Source: Rhizobiaceae bacterium (GTDB lineage: Bacteria; Pseudomonadota; Alphaproteobacteria; Rhizobiales; Rhizobiaceae). From it: 64,000 nt of DNA. The stretch lies in assembly GCA_029233925.1 (NCBI GenBank), contig JARGOX010000020.1:1-64000 (forward strand), written 5' to 3'. A program made the position numbers and the translations under genes. The notes under the pieces were generated by a model. It worked only from the letters and a program-made list of their open reading frames with translations, searched no databases and was not told where the DNA came from. Positions 7,465 to 16,448 of this stretch are shown piece by piece. The number at the start of each line of letters is the position of its first letter. Position 1 is the stretch's first letter.

Positions 7465-8424
7465 ATGAAAACCAATCCGGCAATTGCCGTCATCGGCTGC
7501 GGATATTGGGGCCTCAACCATATCAGGACATTGAGCGGGCTGGGCGCTCTGCACGCCGTTGCCGATGCCGACATGGCCCGCGCCGAAGCGGTTGCCGCGC
7601 AGTTCAATGTCGCGGCCATGACGCCGGATGCCGTTTATGATGACCCTGCCATTGATGGCATCGTGCTGGCGCTGCCGCCGCAATTTCATGCGCAAAACGC
7701 CCTGCGCGCCATTGCGGCCGGAAAACATGTGCTGGTGGAAAAACCCATTGCCCTGAATGTCGCGGACGCCGAGCAGGTGGTCGCGGCGGGCAAGGCTGCC
7801 GGCCTGACGGTGATGACCGGCCATGTGCTGCGCTTTCACCCGGCCTTCGAGATTCTGGCGGAGATGGTGGCCAGGGGTGATCTGGGCACCATCCGCTATA
7901 TCCATTCACACCGCGTCGGGCTGGGCAAGTTCCATGCGGAAAACGATGCCCTTTGGGACATAGCGCCCCATGACCTGTCGCTGATCCTGGCGCTGACCGG
8001 TGAAGAGCCGTCAGACGTGCGCGGCGAAGGCACAGCGGTGCTCAACCACCTGAGCGATTTTGCCCATCTGCATCTGACCTTTCCCGGCGGCATCCGCTCG
8101 CATGTCTTCGCCTCACGGCTCAATCCCTATCGCGAACGCCGCCTGACGGTCATTGGCGACAAGGCGATGGCGGTCTTCGACGATGTGTCCCCGTGGCACG
8201 AAAAACTGGCCATCTATGATCACAAGGTGTGGAAGGACGGCACGTCCCTGCAGTTCGAATCAGCAGAGCCGCGCTATATTGACGCGCCCGAAGGCATGCC
8301 CCTGACCAAGGAATGCATGCATTTCATCCATTGCATTCAAAGCGGCGAACCATCGCGCACGCCGGCCGAAGAAGGCCTGGCCGTCATCAGGATCCTGTCA
8401 GCGGGCACGGTTACCCACAGCTGA
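7465..8424 (+). CDS. Gfo/Idh/MocA-family oxidoreductase, probable nucleotide-sugar dehydrogenase
   Basis: This 319-residue NAD(P)-dependent dehydrogenase starts with a Rossmann fold (AVIGCGYWGLNHIRTL, residues 7-22) and has the family EKPIALN motif near residue 93, with the substrate domain behind it. The size and the aminotransferase downstream recall the WlbA/WbpB plus WlbC/WbpE pairs, which oxidise a UDP-sugar at C3 and then aminate it to make 2,3-diamino sugars. It is separated from the aminotransferase by 326 bp, so the two may be transcribed separately. The exact substrate cannot be read from the sequence. Confidence 0.8.
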   Translation: MKTNPAIAVIGCGYWGLNHIRTLSGLGALHAVADADMARAEAVAAQFNVAAMTPDAVYDDPAIDGIVLALPPQFHAQNALRAIAAGKHVLVEKPIALNVADAEQVVAAGKAAGLTVMTGHVLRFHPAFEILAEMVARGDLGTIRYIHSHRVGLGKFHAENDALWDIAPHDLSLILALTGEEPSDVRGEGTAVLNHLSDFAHLHLTFPGGIRSHVFASRLNPYRERRLTVIGDKAMAVFDDVSPWHEKLAIYDHKVWKDGTSLQFESAEPRYIDAPEGMPLTKECMHFIHCIQSGEPSRTPAEEGLAVIRILSAGTVTHS

Positions 8425-8750
8425 TGTCATCCACCGGCGAGACTGCCAAGCCCCTTGCAGGCGGCTTGCCATGCTTGTGAGACCGGGCCCGTGAGACAGG
8501 GCCTGCCCTGCAGCCTGATCACCTGCGGTTACAAACTGCGTGCGTGTGTGAAGAGCGCGGGGCTGGAAATCTGTGGAATGACCGCTTATTAGCTGAATTC
8601 AAGATTATTTGGGCACAATCGCTTCGCATTCGGGAATAGCCGGATTGAGGGATCAGGTTATCCGGGATTTGGCGCACAACAGGAATTTCCTGTAATGGCA
8701 CCAACCCGCCAGAACGCCCGCCACAGCGATTGACCGCAGGGGACATAAAT
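8425..8750. other. Intergenic stretch without a supported gene
   Basis: It contains GC-rich short inverted repeats (for example around 8486-8512) and, at its end, the ribosome-binding site AGGGGA eight bases before the ATG at 8751. I see no convincing coding frame in it. Confidence 0.5.
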
Positions 8751-9890
8751 ATGCAGTTCATAGATCTCGCCACACAAAGAATGCGCATTGCAGACCGGCT
8801 GGAAAAGGCCGTTTCCAAAGTCATGGCCGAGGGCCGTTACATTCTTGGACCGGAAGTTAGCGAATTCGAAGAAAAGATTGCAGCTTATGTCGGGGCAAAA
8901 CACGCCGTGGCCTGCGCCAACGGCACCGACGCATTGCTGATGCCGCTGATGGCCTGCGGCGTCGGCCCGGGCGATGCAGTCTTCGTGCCCTCGTTCACCT
9001 TTGCCGCAACAGCCGAAGTGGTGGCGCTGACCGGCGCGACACCGGTCTTTGTCGAGGTTTCCCAGCAGACCTACAATATCAGCCCGTCGCATCTTGAAGA
9101 TGCCGTAGCCGCCATCAAGGCCGAGGGCCGCCTGAACATCAAGGCGATCATTCCGGTCGACCTGTTTGGAACCCCTGCCGATTATCCGGCGATTGAAGCC
9201 ATCGCGCGCAAACATGATCTGCTGATTCTCTCCGATGCCGCCCAGAGCATCGGTGGCTCGACCGTTGAGGGGCGCTGCGGCTCCTTCGGCAAGGTGGCGG
9301 GCACCAGCTTCTATCCGGCAAAGCCGCTCGGCTGCTACGGCGACGGCGGCGCCATGTTCACCGATGATGATGCGCTGATGGAAAAATTGCGCTCCATCGC
9401 CTTTCACGGCAAGGGCGAAAGCCAGTACGACAATGTGCAGATCGGCATGAACTCGCGCCTTGATACGATCCAGGCGGCCATTCTTCTGGAAAAGCTGGCC
9501 ATCTTCGACGAGGAACTGGAAGCACGGCAGACTGTGGCCAATTATTATTGCGACAATCTGAAAGACTTTGTGCGTGTGCCGCATGTGCCCGAGGGCATGC
9601 AGTCGGCCTGGGCGCAATTCGCCATAGAAACAGCCCATCGCGACGAGTTGAAAGCCCATCTGGCTGAAAACGACATTCCGTCAGTGATCTATTATGTCAA
9701 ACCGCTGCACATGCAGCCGGCCTATGCGCATTATCCCAAGGGTCCAGGCCCGCTGACAGTCACCGAACATCTGCCAAACACCATTTTGTGCCTGCCGATG
9801 CATCCCTATCTGGAACGCTCGGATCAGGATCGCATCATCGAGACCATCGGAACCTTCCTTACGGCCCGTCAGGTTGTCGCTGCCGAATGA
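8751..9890 (+). CDS. DegT/DnrJ/EryC1/StrS-family sugar aminotransferase
   Basis: This PLP-dependent enzyme of 379 residues transfers an amino group to a keto-sugar nucleotide. Visible features are the substrate loop near GTDALLMPLMACGVGPGD, the SDAAQSIGG motif with the PLP-contacting Asp, and the lysine in GTSFYPAKPLGCYGDGG that should form the Schiff base. I chose the ATG at 8751 because AGGGGA lies eight bases upstream. The sugar dehydrogenase upstream supports a role in an amino sugar for a surface glycan. A WecE/WbpE-like role is likely; the substrate is unknown. Confidence 0.88.
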   Translation: MQFIDLATQRMRIADRLEKAVSKVMAEGRYILGPEVSEFEEKIAAYVGAKHAVACANGTDALLMPLMACGVGPGDAVFVPSFTFAATAEVVALTGATPVFVEVSQQTYNISPSHLEDAVAAIKAEGRLNIKAIIPVDLFGTPADYPAIEAIARKHDLLILSDAAQSIGGSTVEGRCGSFGKVAGTSFYPAKPLGCYGDGGAMFTDDDALMEKLRSIAFHGKGESQYDNVQIGMNSRLDTIQAAILLEKLAIFDEELEARQTVANYYCDNLKDFVRVPHVPEGMQSAWAQFAIETAHRDELKAHLAENDIPSVIYYVKPLHMQPAYAHYPKGPGPLTVTEHLPNTILCLPMHPYLERSDQDRIIETIGTFLTARQVVAAE

Positions 9891-9955
9891 AATTGGCCTG
9901 ATTTGGGTTGCACGGCCCGGTCATCGACTTTGCTTACCTGGGGTTTTGGGCTGAC

Positions 9956-10004
9956 CTAAGATTTCGGGCTTTCCTACAATTGTTGGGCTGCCCTACAATT
10001 GTTG
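9956..10004. repeat. Short tandem repeat across the mnmA stop codon
   Basis: CTACAATTGTTG occurs at 9974 and again at 9993, a 19-bp period, with a third degenerate unit (CTAAGATTTC) at 9956. Read on the minus strand, the copy at 9993 encodes the last residues and TAG stop of mnmA, and each further unit brings another TAG. See the similar, cleaner array at 30855-30968. Confidence 0.6.
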
Positions 10005-11192
10005 TAGATCAGCTTCAGCGCGCTTGCCTGCCAGCAAGTCCTGCAGCAGTTTTTCTGCCTCATCGCTGCGCTCGGTCCGGCTGATAAAGCCGCCACCGAA
10101 TACGCGGGCGTCTTCGCCGTCGCTGGAATAAAGCACACAGGCCTGCCCCGGCGCAACGCCGGCTTCGCCATCGACCAGTTCCACCATCAGCGCACCGTCA
10201 CGGTACCAGGCGATGGCCGGGCGCGGCGGACGCGTCGAGCGAACCTTTGCGTAACATTCAAAACCATCCGCCGACAGATCACTCAACGGGCCATCGCCCA
10301 GCCAGTTGACATCGCGCAGATGCAGCCGGTTGGTCTCCAGCGCTTCCCGCGGGCCGACGATGACCCGTGCGGCGCGCGCATCCAGCTGCACCACGTAGAG
10401 CGGCTCACCAACAGCCACGCCGATGCCGCGGCGCTGACCGATGGTGTAATGCATGATGCCCTCATGCTCACCCAGCACACGGCCATCAATATGCACGATA
10501 TCGCCCTTGCGGGCCGCTTCCGGCCTCAGCTTGGCAATAATATCGCTGTATTTTCCCTGCGGCACAAAACAGATATCCTGGCTTTCCGCCTTGTTGGCGA
10601 CATTCAGGTCCATGCTGGCCGCCAGCGCCCGTGTTTCCGCCTTCGACAGATTACCCAGCGGAAACCGCAGATAGTCGATCTGTTCCTGGGTGGTGGCAAA
10701 CAGAAAATAGCTCTGATCCTTGTCGGAATCGACCGGCCTGTAGAGCGCCCGGTGCGCACCATTGTTGCGCGAGCGGATATAATGGCCGGTGGCCAGCGCA
10801 TCGGCGCCCAGTTCCTGTGCCGTCTTCAACAGATCGGCAAATTTTACCGTCTGATTGCAGGCCACACAGGGGATCGGCGTTTCGCCCGCCACATAGCTGG
10901 CGGCAAAGGGGTTGATCACCGCTTCGCGAAACCGCTGCTCATAATCCAGCACATAATGGGGAATGCCAAGGGTTTCAGACACGCGGCGCGCGTCGTCAAT
11001 ATCCTGTCCCGCGCAGCATGAGCCGGCACGATGAACGGCAGCGCCGTGATCGTAGAGCTGCAGCGTCACGCCAACCACGTCATAGCCCTCGCGCTTGAGC
11101 AGTCCGGCAACGACGGAGGAATCTACGCCCCCCGACATGGCAACCACAACCCGCGTGTCTTCAGGCTTCTTGTCGATATCTAATGTGTTCAA
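9993..11192 (-). CDS. mnmA: tRNA-specific 2-thiouridylase MnmA
   Basis: MnmA adenylates and thiolates uridine 34 of tRNA-Lys, tRNA-Glu and tRNA-Gln. The protein carries the PP-loop ATP site [15 protein letters not shown] near the N-terminus, a cysteine in [13 protein letters not shown], and the catalytic region [21 protein letters not shown]. The likely start is TTG at 11192, giving [20 protein letters not shown] as in rhizobial homologues and 399 residues. The open frame continues 40 codons further up without homology-like sequence. The gene converges with the sugar aminotransferase gene and is divergent from sciP. Confidence 0.95.
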   Translation of the reverse strand: MNTLDIDKKPEDTRVVVAMSGGVDSSVVAGLLKREGYDVVGVTLQLYDHGAAVHRAGSCCAGQDIDDARRVSETLGIPHYVLDYEQRFREAVINPFAASYVAGETPIPCVACNQTVKFADLLKTAQELGADALATGHYIRSRNNGAHRALYRPVDSDKDQSYFLFATTQEQIDYLRFPLGNLSKAETRALAASMDLNVANKAESQDICFVPQGKYSDIIAKLRPEAARKGDIVHIDGRVLGEHEGIMHYTIGQRRGIGVAVGEPLYVVQLDARAARVIVGPREALETNRLHLRDVNWLGDGPLSDLSADGFECYAKVRSTRPPRPAIAWYRDGALMVELVDGEAGVAPGQACVLYSSDGEDARVFGGGFISRTERSDEAEKLLQDLLAGKRAEADLQQL

Positions 11193-11432
11193 GGTCTCAT
11201 TTCCGCGTTCAAAGGCGTTCAAGGCGCCAATCAAGCTTGCGGCCCTGATATAGGCAATTGCCACTTCAACAGCAAGTTCCCTTCTCGTCGCACTTGGCGA
11301 TTGCCTGCGCAAAGGGCCGAAAAAGGCGGTTTTCGACGTTAAATAAAACTGTCCCGGTTTGTTTAGACAATCTTTAAACCTCGAACTGTATGGTGGCTTC
11401 AGTAAGGTCTTTGAGTGTGTATAGAGAGTCCA

Positions 11433-11708
11433 ATGACCGAGATGGTGAGACCAAGAATAAAATACGTGATCGGCCCCGACGGAAGCCCGTTGACCATTGC
11501 CGATCTACCTCCGAGCTCGACCAGGCGATGGGTGATCCGACGCAAGGCCGAAGTTGTTGCCGCCGTCAGAGGTGGCCTGCTGAGCCTTGAAGAGGCCTGT
11601 GAGCGCTACACGCTGACAGTCGAGGAGTTCCTGTCCTGGCAGGCATCAATCGATGCCTATGGACTTGCAGGTTTGCGCACGACGCGTATCCAGCAATACC
11701 GTCATTGA
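11433..11708 (+). CDS. sciP: CtrA inhibitor SciP (DUF1153)
   Basis: This small DNA-binding protein of 91 residues restrains CtrA-activated transcription in G1 cells in Caulobacter. The conserved core is clear: [17 protein letters not shown], then [20 protein letters not shown] with the helix-turn-helix, and [14 protein letters not shown]. The ATG at 11433 is preferred over a GTG six codons earlier because family members start close to the core motif. ctrA lies 1.6 kb downstream and chpT beyond it, so three parts of the CtrA circuit are clustered. Confidence 0.95.
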   Translation: MTEMVRPRIKYVIGPDGSPLTIADLPPSSTRRWVIRRKAEVVAAVRGGLLSLEEACERYTLTVEEFLSWQASIDAYGLAGLRTTRIQQYRH

Positions 11709-11875
11709 TGGCACAGGTCCCAATATATCTGTTGCCCTATCCTTCCCCTTGAGACATGCCCTCATGGTGTGTCTGAGCAATCATTCAGGCATAGCGGGTA
11801 TATCGGTGAGGCACACGGCTGACGTGCGCTCATCGGGGTATGCCGCTGCCTTGCATTTTGGTTGCTTGCCTGCTT

Positions 11876-12412
11876 CTATCGGCGTTTTTGCACAAGAAAG
11901 TGGCTCAAGGTCACTGCCAGTGCCGATGCGGCGTAGAACCACAGGCCCGGCTGGGTAAATGCGTCCGCCACGCCGCTTGTTTTGGCCGCGACAATGACCA
12001 GCGCTACCAGCATGACATCCATCATCGACCATTTGGACAAAAGCGGAAACAATCCGCGCAAGAAAGCTGGTCCGGATTTTTCACGATCCGGTTTTGATGC
12101 CGCCTCAAACAGGACCGTCAGCAGCTTTGCCACCGGAAAGATCGCCGAAAACAGCGCGACCAGCACCGCCAGCATTGTGTTTCCATCCTGCCCAAGCGTC
12201 CAGATAATCTGCAGCAGCGACGGCGTTTCCTCAAAAAAATAGAGTTTTTCAAACCGCACCAGCGGCAGGGTCAGCCCCAGAGCCAGGCAAAACGGGCCGG
12301 CAAAAAGCAAAATTGGCAGCAATAGCCGGTATAGCACGTTTGAAATTTCCCGGTTCAGTGGTGGCACGTTGGAGCGTTCACGGGCCCGGCGCAACCAGGC
12401 AGCCAGCACCAA
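11876..12412 (-). CDS. PqiA-family (paraquat-inducible protein A) membrane protein
   Basis: This 178-residue integral membrane protein has about four hydrophobic segments, near residues 27-50, 72-95, 128-145 and 155-172. The sequence (LPLVRFEKLYFFEETPSLLQ, then FPVAKLL and LLSKWSMMDVMLVAL) is characteristic of single-domain PqiA proteins. The family is linked to envelope lipid transport and stress, but this short alphaproteobacterial form is poorly characterised. It points away from sciP and lies just downstream of the fliJ-like gene on the same strand. Confidence 0.85.
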   Translation of the reverse strand: MVLAAWLRRARERSNVPPLNREISNVLYRLLLPILLFAGPFCLALGLTLPLVRFEKLYFFEETPSLLQIIWTLGQDGNTMLAVLVALFSAIFPVAKLLTVLFEAASKPDREKSGPAFLRGLFPLLSKWSMMDVMLVALVIVAAKTSGVADAFTQPGLWFYAASALAVTLSHFLVQKRR

Positions 12413-12543
12413 AGCATATCCCGGCCATCAGAACCAGCCACTGGTTCCAGCGGGCGTTCGCACGCGCCCCGTGCAAGCCGGGCGCGTTCATTTTTCACAG
12501 CAGATTTTACAAGAAAGGTTCGCACCACACAACGCGTCTGTGA

Positions 12544-12900
12544 TCAACCCACCTTGGAAGGCCTGCCACTGCTGTCGCGACCTTCAAGCGCCGCGGCCTT
12601 TTCCAGTTCCGCCTCGGCCTCGGACACAGCAATCGCCGCAGCATCCTGCTGAATACGCAACTCCCGGATTGACCCCTGCAGGTTGTCCGAACGCTGGCGT
12701 GCCGCCTTGGCAAAGGTGGGATAGGCAAAATGCGTGGAATCGGAAATCCCCGATTTTTTCTCCTCAGCCGCAATCTGGTATTCCAACTCGGCGGACATGC
12801 GTTCGAATTCGGACATCATCAGCTGAATCTGCTCCAGTTGACGACGTTTATCGTTGACCTGAAATTGTTTCAGACGAACAAGGCTCTCACTAGACTTCAT
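12544..12900 (-). CDS. fliJ: FliJ-like flagellar export chaperone
   Basis: This 118-residue, almost entirely coiled-coil protein begins MKSSESLVRLKQFQVNDKRR, with the SDSTHFAYPTFAKAARQRSD segment seen in rhizobial proteins annotated FliJ. FliJ forms the central stalk of the flagellar export ATPase and recycles chaperones. Start ATG at 12900 has GGGAG eight bases upstream. No other flagellar gene is in the window, but this gene is commonly next to ctrA in this order of bacteria. The assignment rests on resemblance and context. Confidence 0.75.
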   Translation of the reverse strand: MKSSESLVRLKQFQVNDKRRQLEQIQLMMSEFERMSAELEYQIAAEEKKSGISDSTHFAYPTFAKAARQRSDNLQGSIRELRIQQDAAAIAVSEAEAELEKAAALEGRDSSGRPSKVG

Positions 12901-12933
12901 ACGCAATACTCCCGTGATGCCAGATCCCGGCAT

Positions 12934-13332
12934 GCCAGTTTACCTGCCCGCTGTTCAATGACCGCAATTGCGTCTGTCCAATGCCTGGAAATCAGCCGGT
13001 TTGGTCATTTTGGTAACGTTTCGTTTACGGACATCGTTAATCATAGGGACAATCGCTTAAAGCCGAGTAAACGAAAGCAAAATGACTGAAGATTTCTTTC
13101 TTGAGTCTACAGAGTCGTTTGCAAGGAATTATTAATGTGAAATCTTAACTTCCTGAATTTTTTTTCACATTTAGTTTCAATGGCTTAAGCAAAAATACTA
13201 AGAAGCTAATTAAGAGTTGCCATACCGAATTAGAATTTGTTAACCATTTCATGGCAAGTTTTTTACAGACAGCGACTCGATCCGTGAGTTTAGATGCCGT
13301 TGCGGAGATCCGTAACGGAAAAGGGGAATTTC
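12934..13332 (+). promoter_or_regulatory. ctrA upstream control region
   Basis: About 430 bp separate the divergent fliJ and ctrA genes. The stretch is AT-rich after 13080 and holds three GANTC sites (13103-13107, 13112-13116, 13274-13278), the target of the cell-cycle methylase CcrM. It also holds the CtrA half-site TTAACCAT (13240-13247) and further TTAA elements, including a pair around 13131-13148 with 9 rather than 7 bases between. In Caulobacter, ctrA transcription responds to CcrM methylation and to CtrA itself; similar control is inferred here. Confidence 0.6.
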
Positions 13333-14034
13333 ATGCGGGTATTACTCATTGAAGACGACAGCGCCACGGCGCAGAGCATCGAACTGATGCTCAAATCAGA
13401 AAGTTTTAACATCTACACCACGGATCTTGGTGAAGAGGGTGTGGATCTTGGAAAGTTGTATGATTACGACATCATCCTTCTGGATCTGAACCTGCCGGAC
13501 ATGTCCGGTTACGAGGTTCTGCGAACGCTTCGCCTTTCGAAGGTAAAGACACCGATCCTGATCTTGTCCGGCATGGCCGGCATTGAAGACAAGGTTCGCG
13601 GTCTCGGCTTCGGCGCCGACGATTACATGACCAAGCCCTTCCACAAGGATGAGCTGATCGCCCGCATTCATGCGATCGTTCGTCGCTCCAAAGGTCATGC
13701 GCAATCCGTCATCACCACTGGCGATCTGCTGGTCAACCTGGACGCAAAAACCGTTGAAGTCAGCGGCCAGCGCGTCCATCTGACGGGCAAGGAATACCAG
13801 ATGCTGGAATTGCTTTCCCTGCGCAAGGGCACGACGCTCACCAAGGAAATGTTCCTCAATCATCTATACGGCGGTATGGATGAGCCCGAGCTGAAGATCA
13901 TTGACGTGTTCATCTGCAAGTTGCGCAAGAAACTGGCAACAGCTGCGGATGGTCGCAACTACATTGAAACGGTCTGGGGACGCGGTTATGTGCTGCGCGA
14001 GCCGGAAGAAAGCGAAATACGCGAAAGCGCCTGA
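13333..14034 (+). CDS. ctrA: Cell-cycle master response regulator CtrA
   Basis: This is an OmpR-family transcription factor of 233 residues controlling cell-cycle, division and motility genes in alphaproteobacteria. The receiver domain (1-115) has Asp7-Asp8, the phospho-acceptor Asp51 in [16 protein letters not shown] and the lysine in DDYMTKPF. The C-terminal winged helix (about 130-230) contains [17 protein letters not shown] and [13 protein letters not shown]. The ATG giving MRVLLIEDD is the family start; an in-frame ATG 13 codons upstream adds non-homologous residues. ChpT, which phosphorylates CtrA, and SciP, which inhibits its activity, are encoded on either side. Confidence 0.98.
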   Translation: MRVLLIEDDSATAQSIELMLKSESFNIYTTDLGEEGVDLGKLYDYDIILLDLNLPDMSGYEVLRTLRLSKVKTPILILSGMAGIEDKVRGLGFGADDYMTKPFHKDELIARIHAIVRRSKGHAQSVITTGDLLVNLDAKTVEVSGQRVHLTGKEYQMLELLSLRKGTTLTKEMFLNHLYGGMDEPELKIIDVFICKLRKKLATAADGRNYIETVWGRGYVLREPEESEIRESA

Positions 14035-14085
14035 TAAAATACCTGGCCAGGCAAACAGCCGATAGCCAAGTCTGCGAATTCCCTG

Positions 14086-14119
14086 ACCCGTCCGGAACAT
14101 TTGTTTCAGGCGGGTTTTT
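14086..14119 (+). terminator. Rho-independent terminator of ctrA
   Basis: ACCCGTC (14086-14092) pairs with GGCGGGT (14109-14115) through one T-G pair, and the stem is followed by a run of T. It lies 52 bp after the ctrA stop codon. Confidence 0.65.
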
Positions 14120-14292
14120 GCTGACCAGATGGGCGGATCTGCAGCACGAACACAGCAACGCGAAGACTGCAATTCAAAAACTGCAACCCAAAGCGGCGTT
14201 CAGTAAAATCCTGCAATCGCGCAGATTCATAAACCAGTGAACATTGCGGTTTGCCCGCCGTGCCAAAAACAGCACATAAATTGCCAGAAATC

Positions 14293-14661
14293 TTAGCCCG
14301 CAGGCATAGCCGGCTGAGTAAATGTCTTTGTCAATATCTGTCGATCAAAGGGCTTGAGAAGAAAGTCATCAGCCCCTGCCCGCTTGCCCTGCATCATCAA
14401 TTTGAGCTTGGCCTCAATCAGGCAATAATAGATTTTAACGTTCGCACCACCGGGCATTCCGCGCACCGATTTTATAAGATCCGTCGCACCGTCCATGCAC
14501 CCATCGACGATCATGACCGAAGGAACGGATTCTTCGCAGAATGTAAGAGCACTATCGACATCATGGGCTTCTGAAACCAGAAATCCCAGGTCAGAAAGAA
14601 TTCGTTTTGCCACCTTGCAGATGACAACCGAATCGTCGACGAGAACAAGCCTTTTCATCAT
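14293..14661 (-). CDS. Single-domain response regulator downstream of chpT
   Basis: This is a stand-alone receiver domain of 122 residues. Asp9-Asp10, the acceptor Asp53 in VMIVDGCMDG, and the lysine in DDFLLKPFD are present. The usual switch Thr/Ser after beta-4 is not obvious: the strand reads VKIYYCLIEAK, so signal output may differ from that of CheY or DivK. There is no output domain. It follows chpT on the same strand with a 10-bp hairpin in the gap, so it may act in the CtrA phosphorelay as a phosphate sink or adaptor. That role is inferred from position. A second in-frame ATG lies one codon in. Confidence 0.85.
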   Translation of the reverse strand: MMKRLVLVDDSVVICKVAKRILSDLGFLVSEAHDVDSALTFCEESVPSVMIVDGCMDGATDLIKSVRGMPGGANVKIYYCLIEAKLKLMMQGKRAGADDFLLKPFDRQILTKTFTQPAMPAG

Positions 14662-14707
14662 GAATTCTCCAGAAGAACTTTCTTGGTATCACAAAGACAC
14701 AGGACCT

Positions 14708-14732
14708 CCGATCACCCAAAAGGGGTGATCGG
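14708..14732. promoter_or_regulatory. Perfect 10-bp hairpin upstream of the response regulator
   Basis: CCGATCACCC and GGGTGATCGG flank a five-base AAAAG loop, about 47 bases above the response-regulator start. There is no T-run on either side, so it is not a standard intrinsic terminator. It may be an mRNA processing or attenuation element, or an operator. Confidence 0.45.
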
Positions 14733-14852
14733 GCTCATGTACCAATGCTGGAATTATCATAGGTTGTAATTGGATAGATTGCGTTAGCAAACAGGCTTAA
14801 GTTTTCCTAAATTTGACACTATTGTTTCTGCCCCGTTGAATTAAGGCTGAAT

Positions 14853-15488
14853 TCAGCTGGTCGTGAACTTCACTTCTTCCGGACCGACTGTCATGCTCAC
14901 AGCCATTCCTGCGGCCTCCGCAAGCACCACTGTATAATAGGGCTGGATGGAATGCGCATCGATGGGCTCGCTGAGTTCACCGCTGTATATTTCCAGGAAT
15001 TTCGGTGAAACCCGAATCATTTTTCCTCGCGCTGTCAACGTGAATTTCGGAGTGCTGTCCAGCGATTCGAGAACAATATCAATGGAACCGCCGCGTGGAA
15101 TGGCACCATAGGCAATCAGAAACAGGTTCAGCAAAAGCTTGACCTTGTTCTTGGCCATGATGGCGCGCTCGCCCTGCCAGTTGATCTCGGTCTTGTTGTC
15201 AGCGCCTGCAAAATCCAGAATTGCTCTTTGCGCCTCACCAGTGTCGATCGATGCACCGGCCGAGCCGGAAGCCCCAAAGGCCAGTCGGGCGAATTTGAGT
15301 CGGATGGCGGCATTGTTTGCACTGGTCCTGATCAGGTCCATTGCATCATCATCGGCCCCCCCTTCATCCAGCAGTTCGAGCCCGTTGTTGATCGCGCCAA
15401 CGGGGGAAATGATATCGTGGCACACCCGGCTGCACAAAAGCGCCGCCAGATCATTACCGGACAGTGTCAGATTTGGATTCACAGACAT
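14853..15488 (-). CDS. chpT: Histidine phosphotransferase ChpT
   Basis: ChpT relays phosphate from the hybrid kinase CckA to CtrA and CpdR. The 211-residue protein has the dimerisation and phosphotransfer helix SRVCHDIISPVGAINNGLEL with the phospho-accepting His24. A degenerate GHKL-like C-terminal fold follows that lacks the usual ATP-binding G boxes, as expected for ChpT. Together with ctrA and sciP it completes a local cluster of the CtrA circuit. CckA is not in the window. Confidence 0.95.
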   Translation of the reverse strand: MSVNPNLTLSGNDLAALLCSRVCHDIISPVGAINNGLELLDEGGADDDAMDLIRTSANNAAIRLKFARLAFGASGSAGASIDTGEAQRAILDFAGADNKTEINWQGERAIMAKNKVKLLLNLFLIAYGAIPRGGSIDIVLESLDSTPKFTLTARGKMIRVSPKFLEIYSGELSEPIDAHSIQPYYTVVLAEAAGMAVSMTVGPEEVKFTTS

Positions 15489-15663
15489 CTTCGGCTCCTT
15501 TGCAAACCGTTTCAGGCTCCAGCGCCTGCTCCCGGAATGTCCAATTTTCTTTATGCATGAAACGCCTTAAAGACACCACATTTGGTAAACCGACTGTTAA
15601 TGTCCTGCCCCCATGATATGGGGATATTACGAACATCAGATTAATCCCGTGATGGAGAAACCA

Positions 15664-16254
15664 ATGAACCGCCTCAACAGTGCCTTTTCGGCAGCATTCA
15701 AGCACGTTTCGATGACGCTGCTGTTGATGGCTGCCCTGCTTTTTCCAGCGACCGCGCAACAGGTGAGCCAGGAAGGCTATACTTCCCAGGAAATGATCGA
15801 TCAGGGGCACCAGTTTTTCGGCAATGCCACGGATGGTCTGGCCCGTGTCATCGAGAAAGCCTTTGAGAGCTACGGGCTGCCAAATGGCTATGTTCTGGGC
15901 GAAGAAGCCTCCGGCGCCTTCATCGGCGGCCTGACCTATGGCGAAGGACAGATGTACACCAAAAATGCCGGTGAGCATCCGCTGTTCTGGCAAGGCCCCT
16001 CTGTCGGCTTTGACTATGGTGGCCAGGGCAGCCGCGTGATGATGCTGGTCTATAATCTGCAAAACGTCGATGACGTCTATGGTCGGTTTGGCGGTGTCAG
16101 CGGACAGGCCTACGCCATTGCCGGCGCAGGCATGACGGTCCTTCAGGGCGGACACATTGTGCTGGTACCGGTGCGTACCGGCATCGGCGCGCGGCTTGGT
16201 GTCAATATCGGCTATCTCAAACTGACCTCAAGACCCACATGGAATCCCTTTTGA
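15664..16254 (+). CDS. eipA: DUF1134/EipA-type envelope integrity protein
   Basis: This secreted 196-residue protein has a signal peptide (hydrophobic MTLLLMAALLFPATAQQ, cleavage after about residue 29). A glycine-rich all-beta domain follows, with GYVLGEEASGAFIGGLTYGE and GFDYGGQGSRVMMLVYNLQN motifs of DUF1134. EipA was described in Brucella as a periplasmic protein needed for envelope integrity. The ATG at 15664 has GGAG seven bases upstream. It stands alone and diverges from chpT, which is the usual neighbourhood in this group. Confidence 0.9.
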   Translation: MNRLNSAFSAAFKHVSMTLLLMAALLFPATAQQVSQEGYTSQEMIDQGHQFFGNATDGLARVIEKAFESYGLPNGYVLGEEASGAFIGGLTYGEGQMYTKNAGEHPLFWQGPSVGFDYGGQGSRVMMLVYNLQNVDDVYGRFGGVSGQAYAIAGAGMTVLQGGHIVLVPVRTGIGARLGVNIGYLKLTSRPTWNPF

Positions 16255-16448
16255 CAGCCTTGGGTTGAGTCGTGCGGCCCGCTTGCGCCTTCCCTGTCTC
16301 GCATCGCGACGGCATGAAGAATGGAAGCACTCTTTACCGCTCGTCTCAGCCATGTTTAATGCGTGACAGGCATTCCCATGCCGGTTGAAGCGTGTTTTGC
16401 TACGTCGAAATACGCAGGATGGGCCGTTAGAATTCGCGGAAGTATAGA

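Noticed and set aside
8658-9659. 333-codon frame antisense to the sugar aminotransferase gene
   Set aside because: It is the mirror of a clearly conserved enzyme and has no recognisable protein sequence.
13131-13148. Full CtrA box (TTAA-N7-TTAA) before ctrA
   Set aside because: The two TTAA elements here are 9 bases apart, not 7. Only the half-site at 13240-13247 is claimed.
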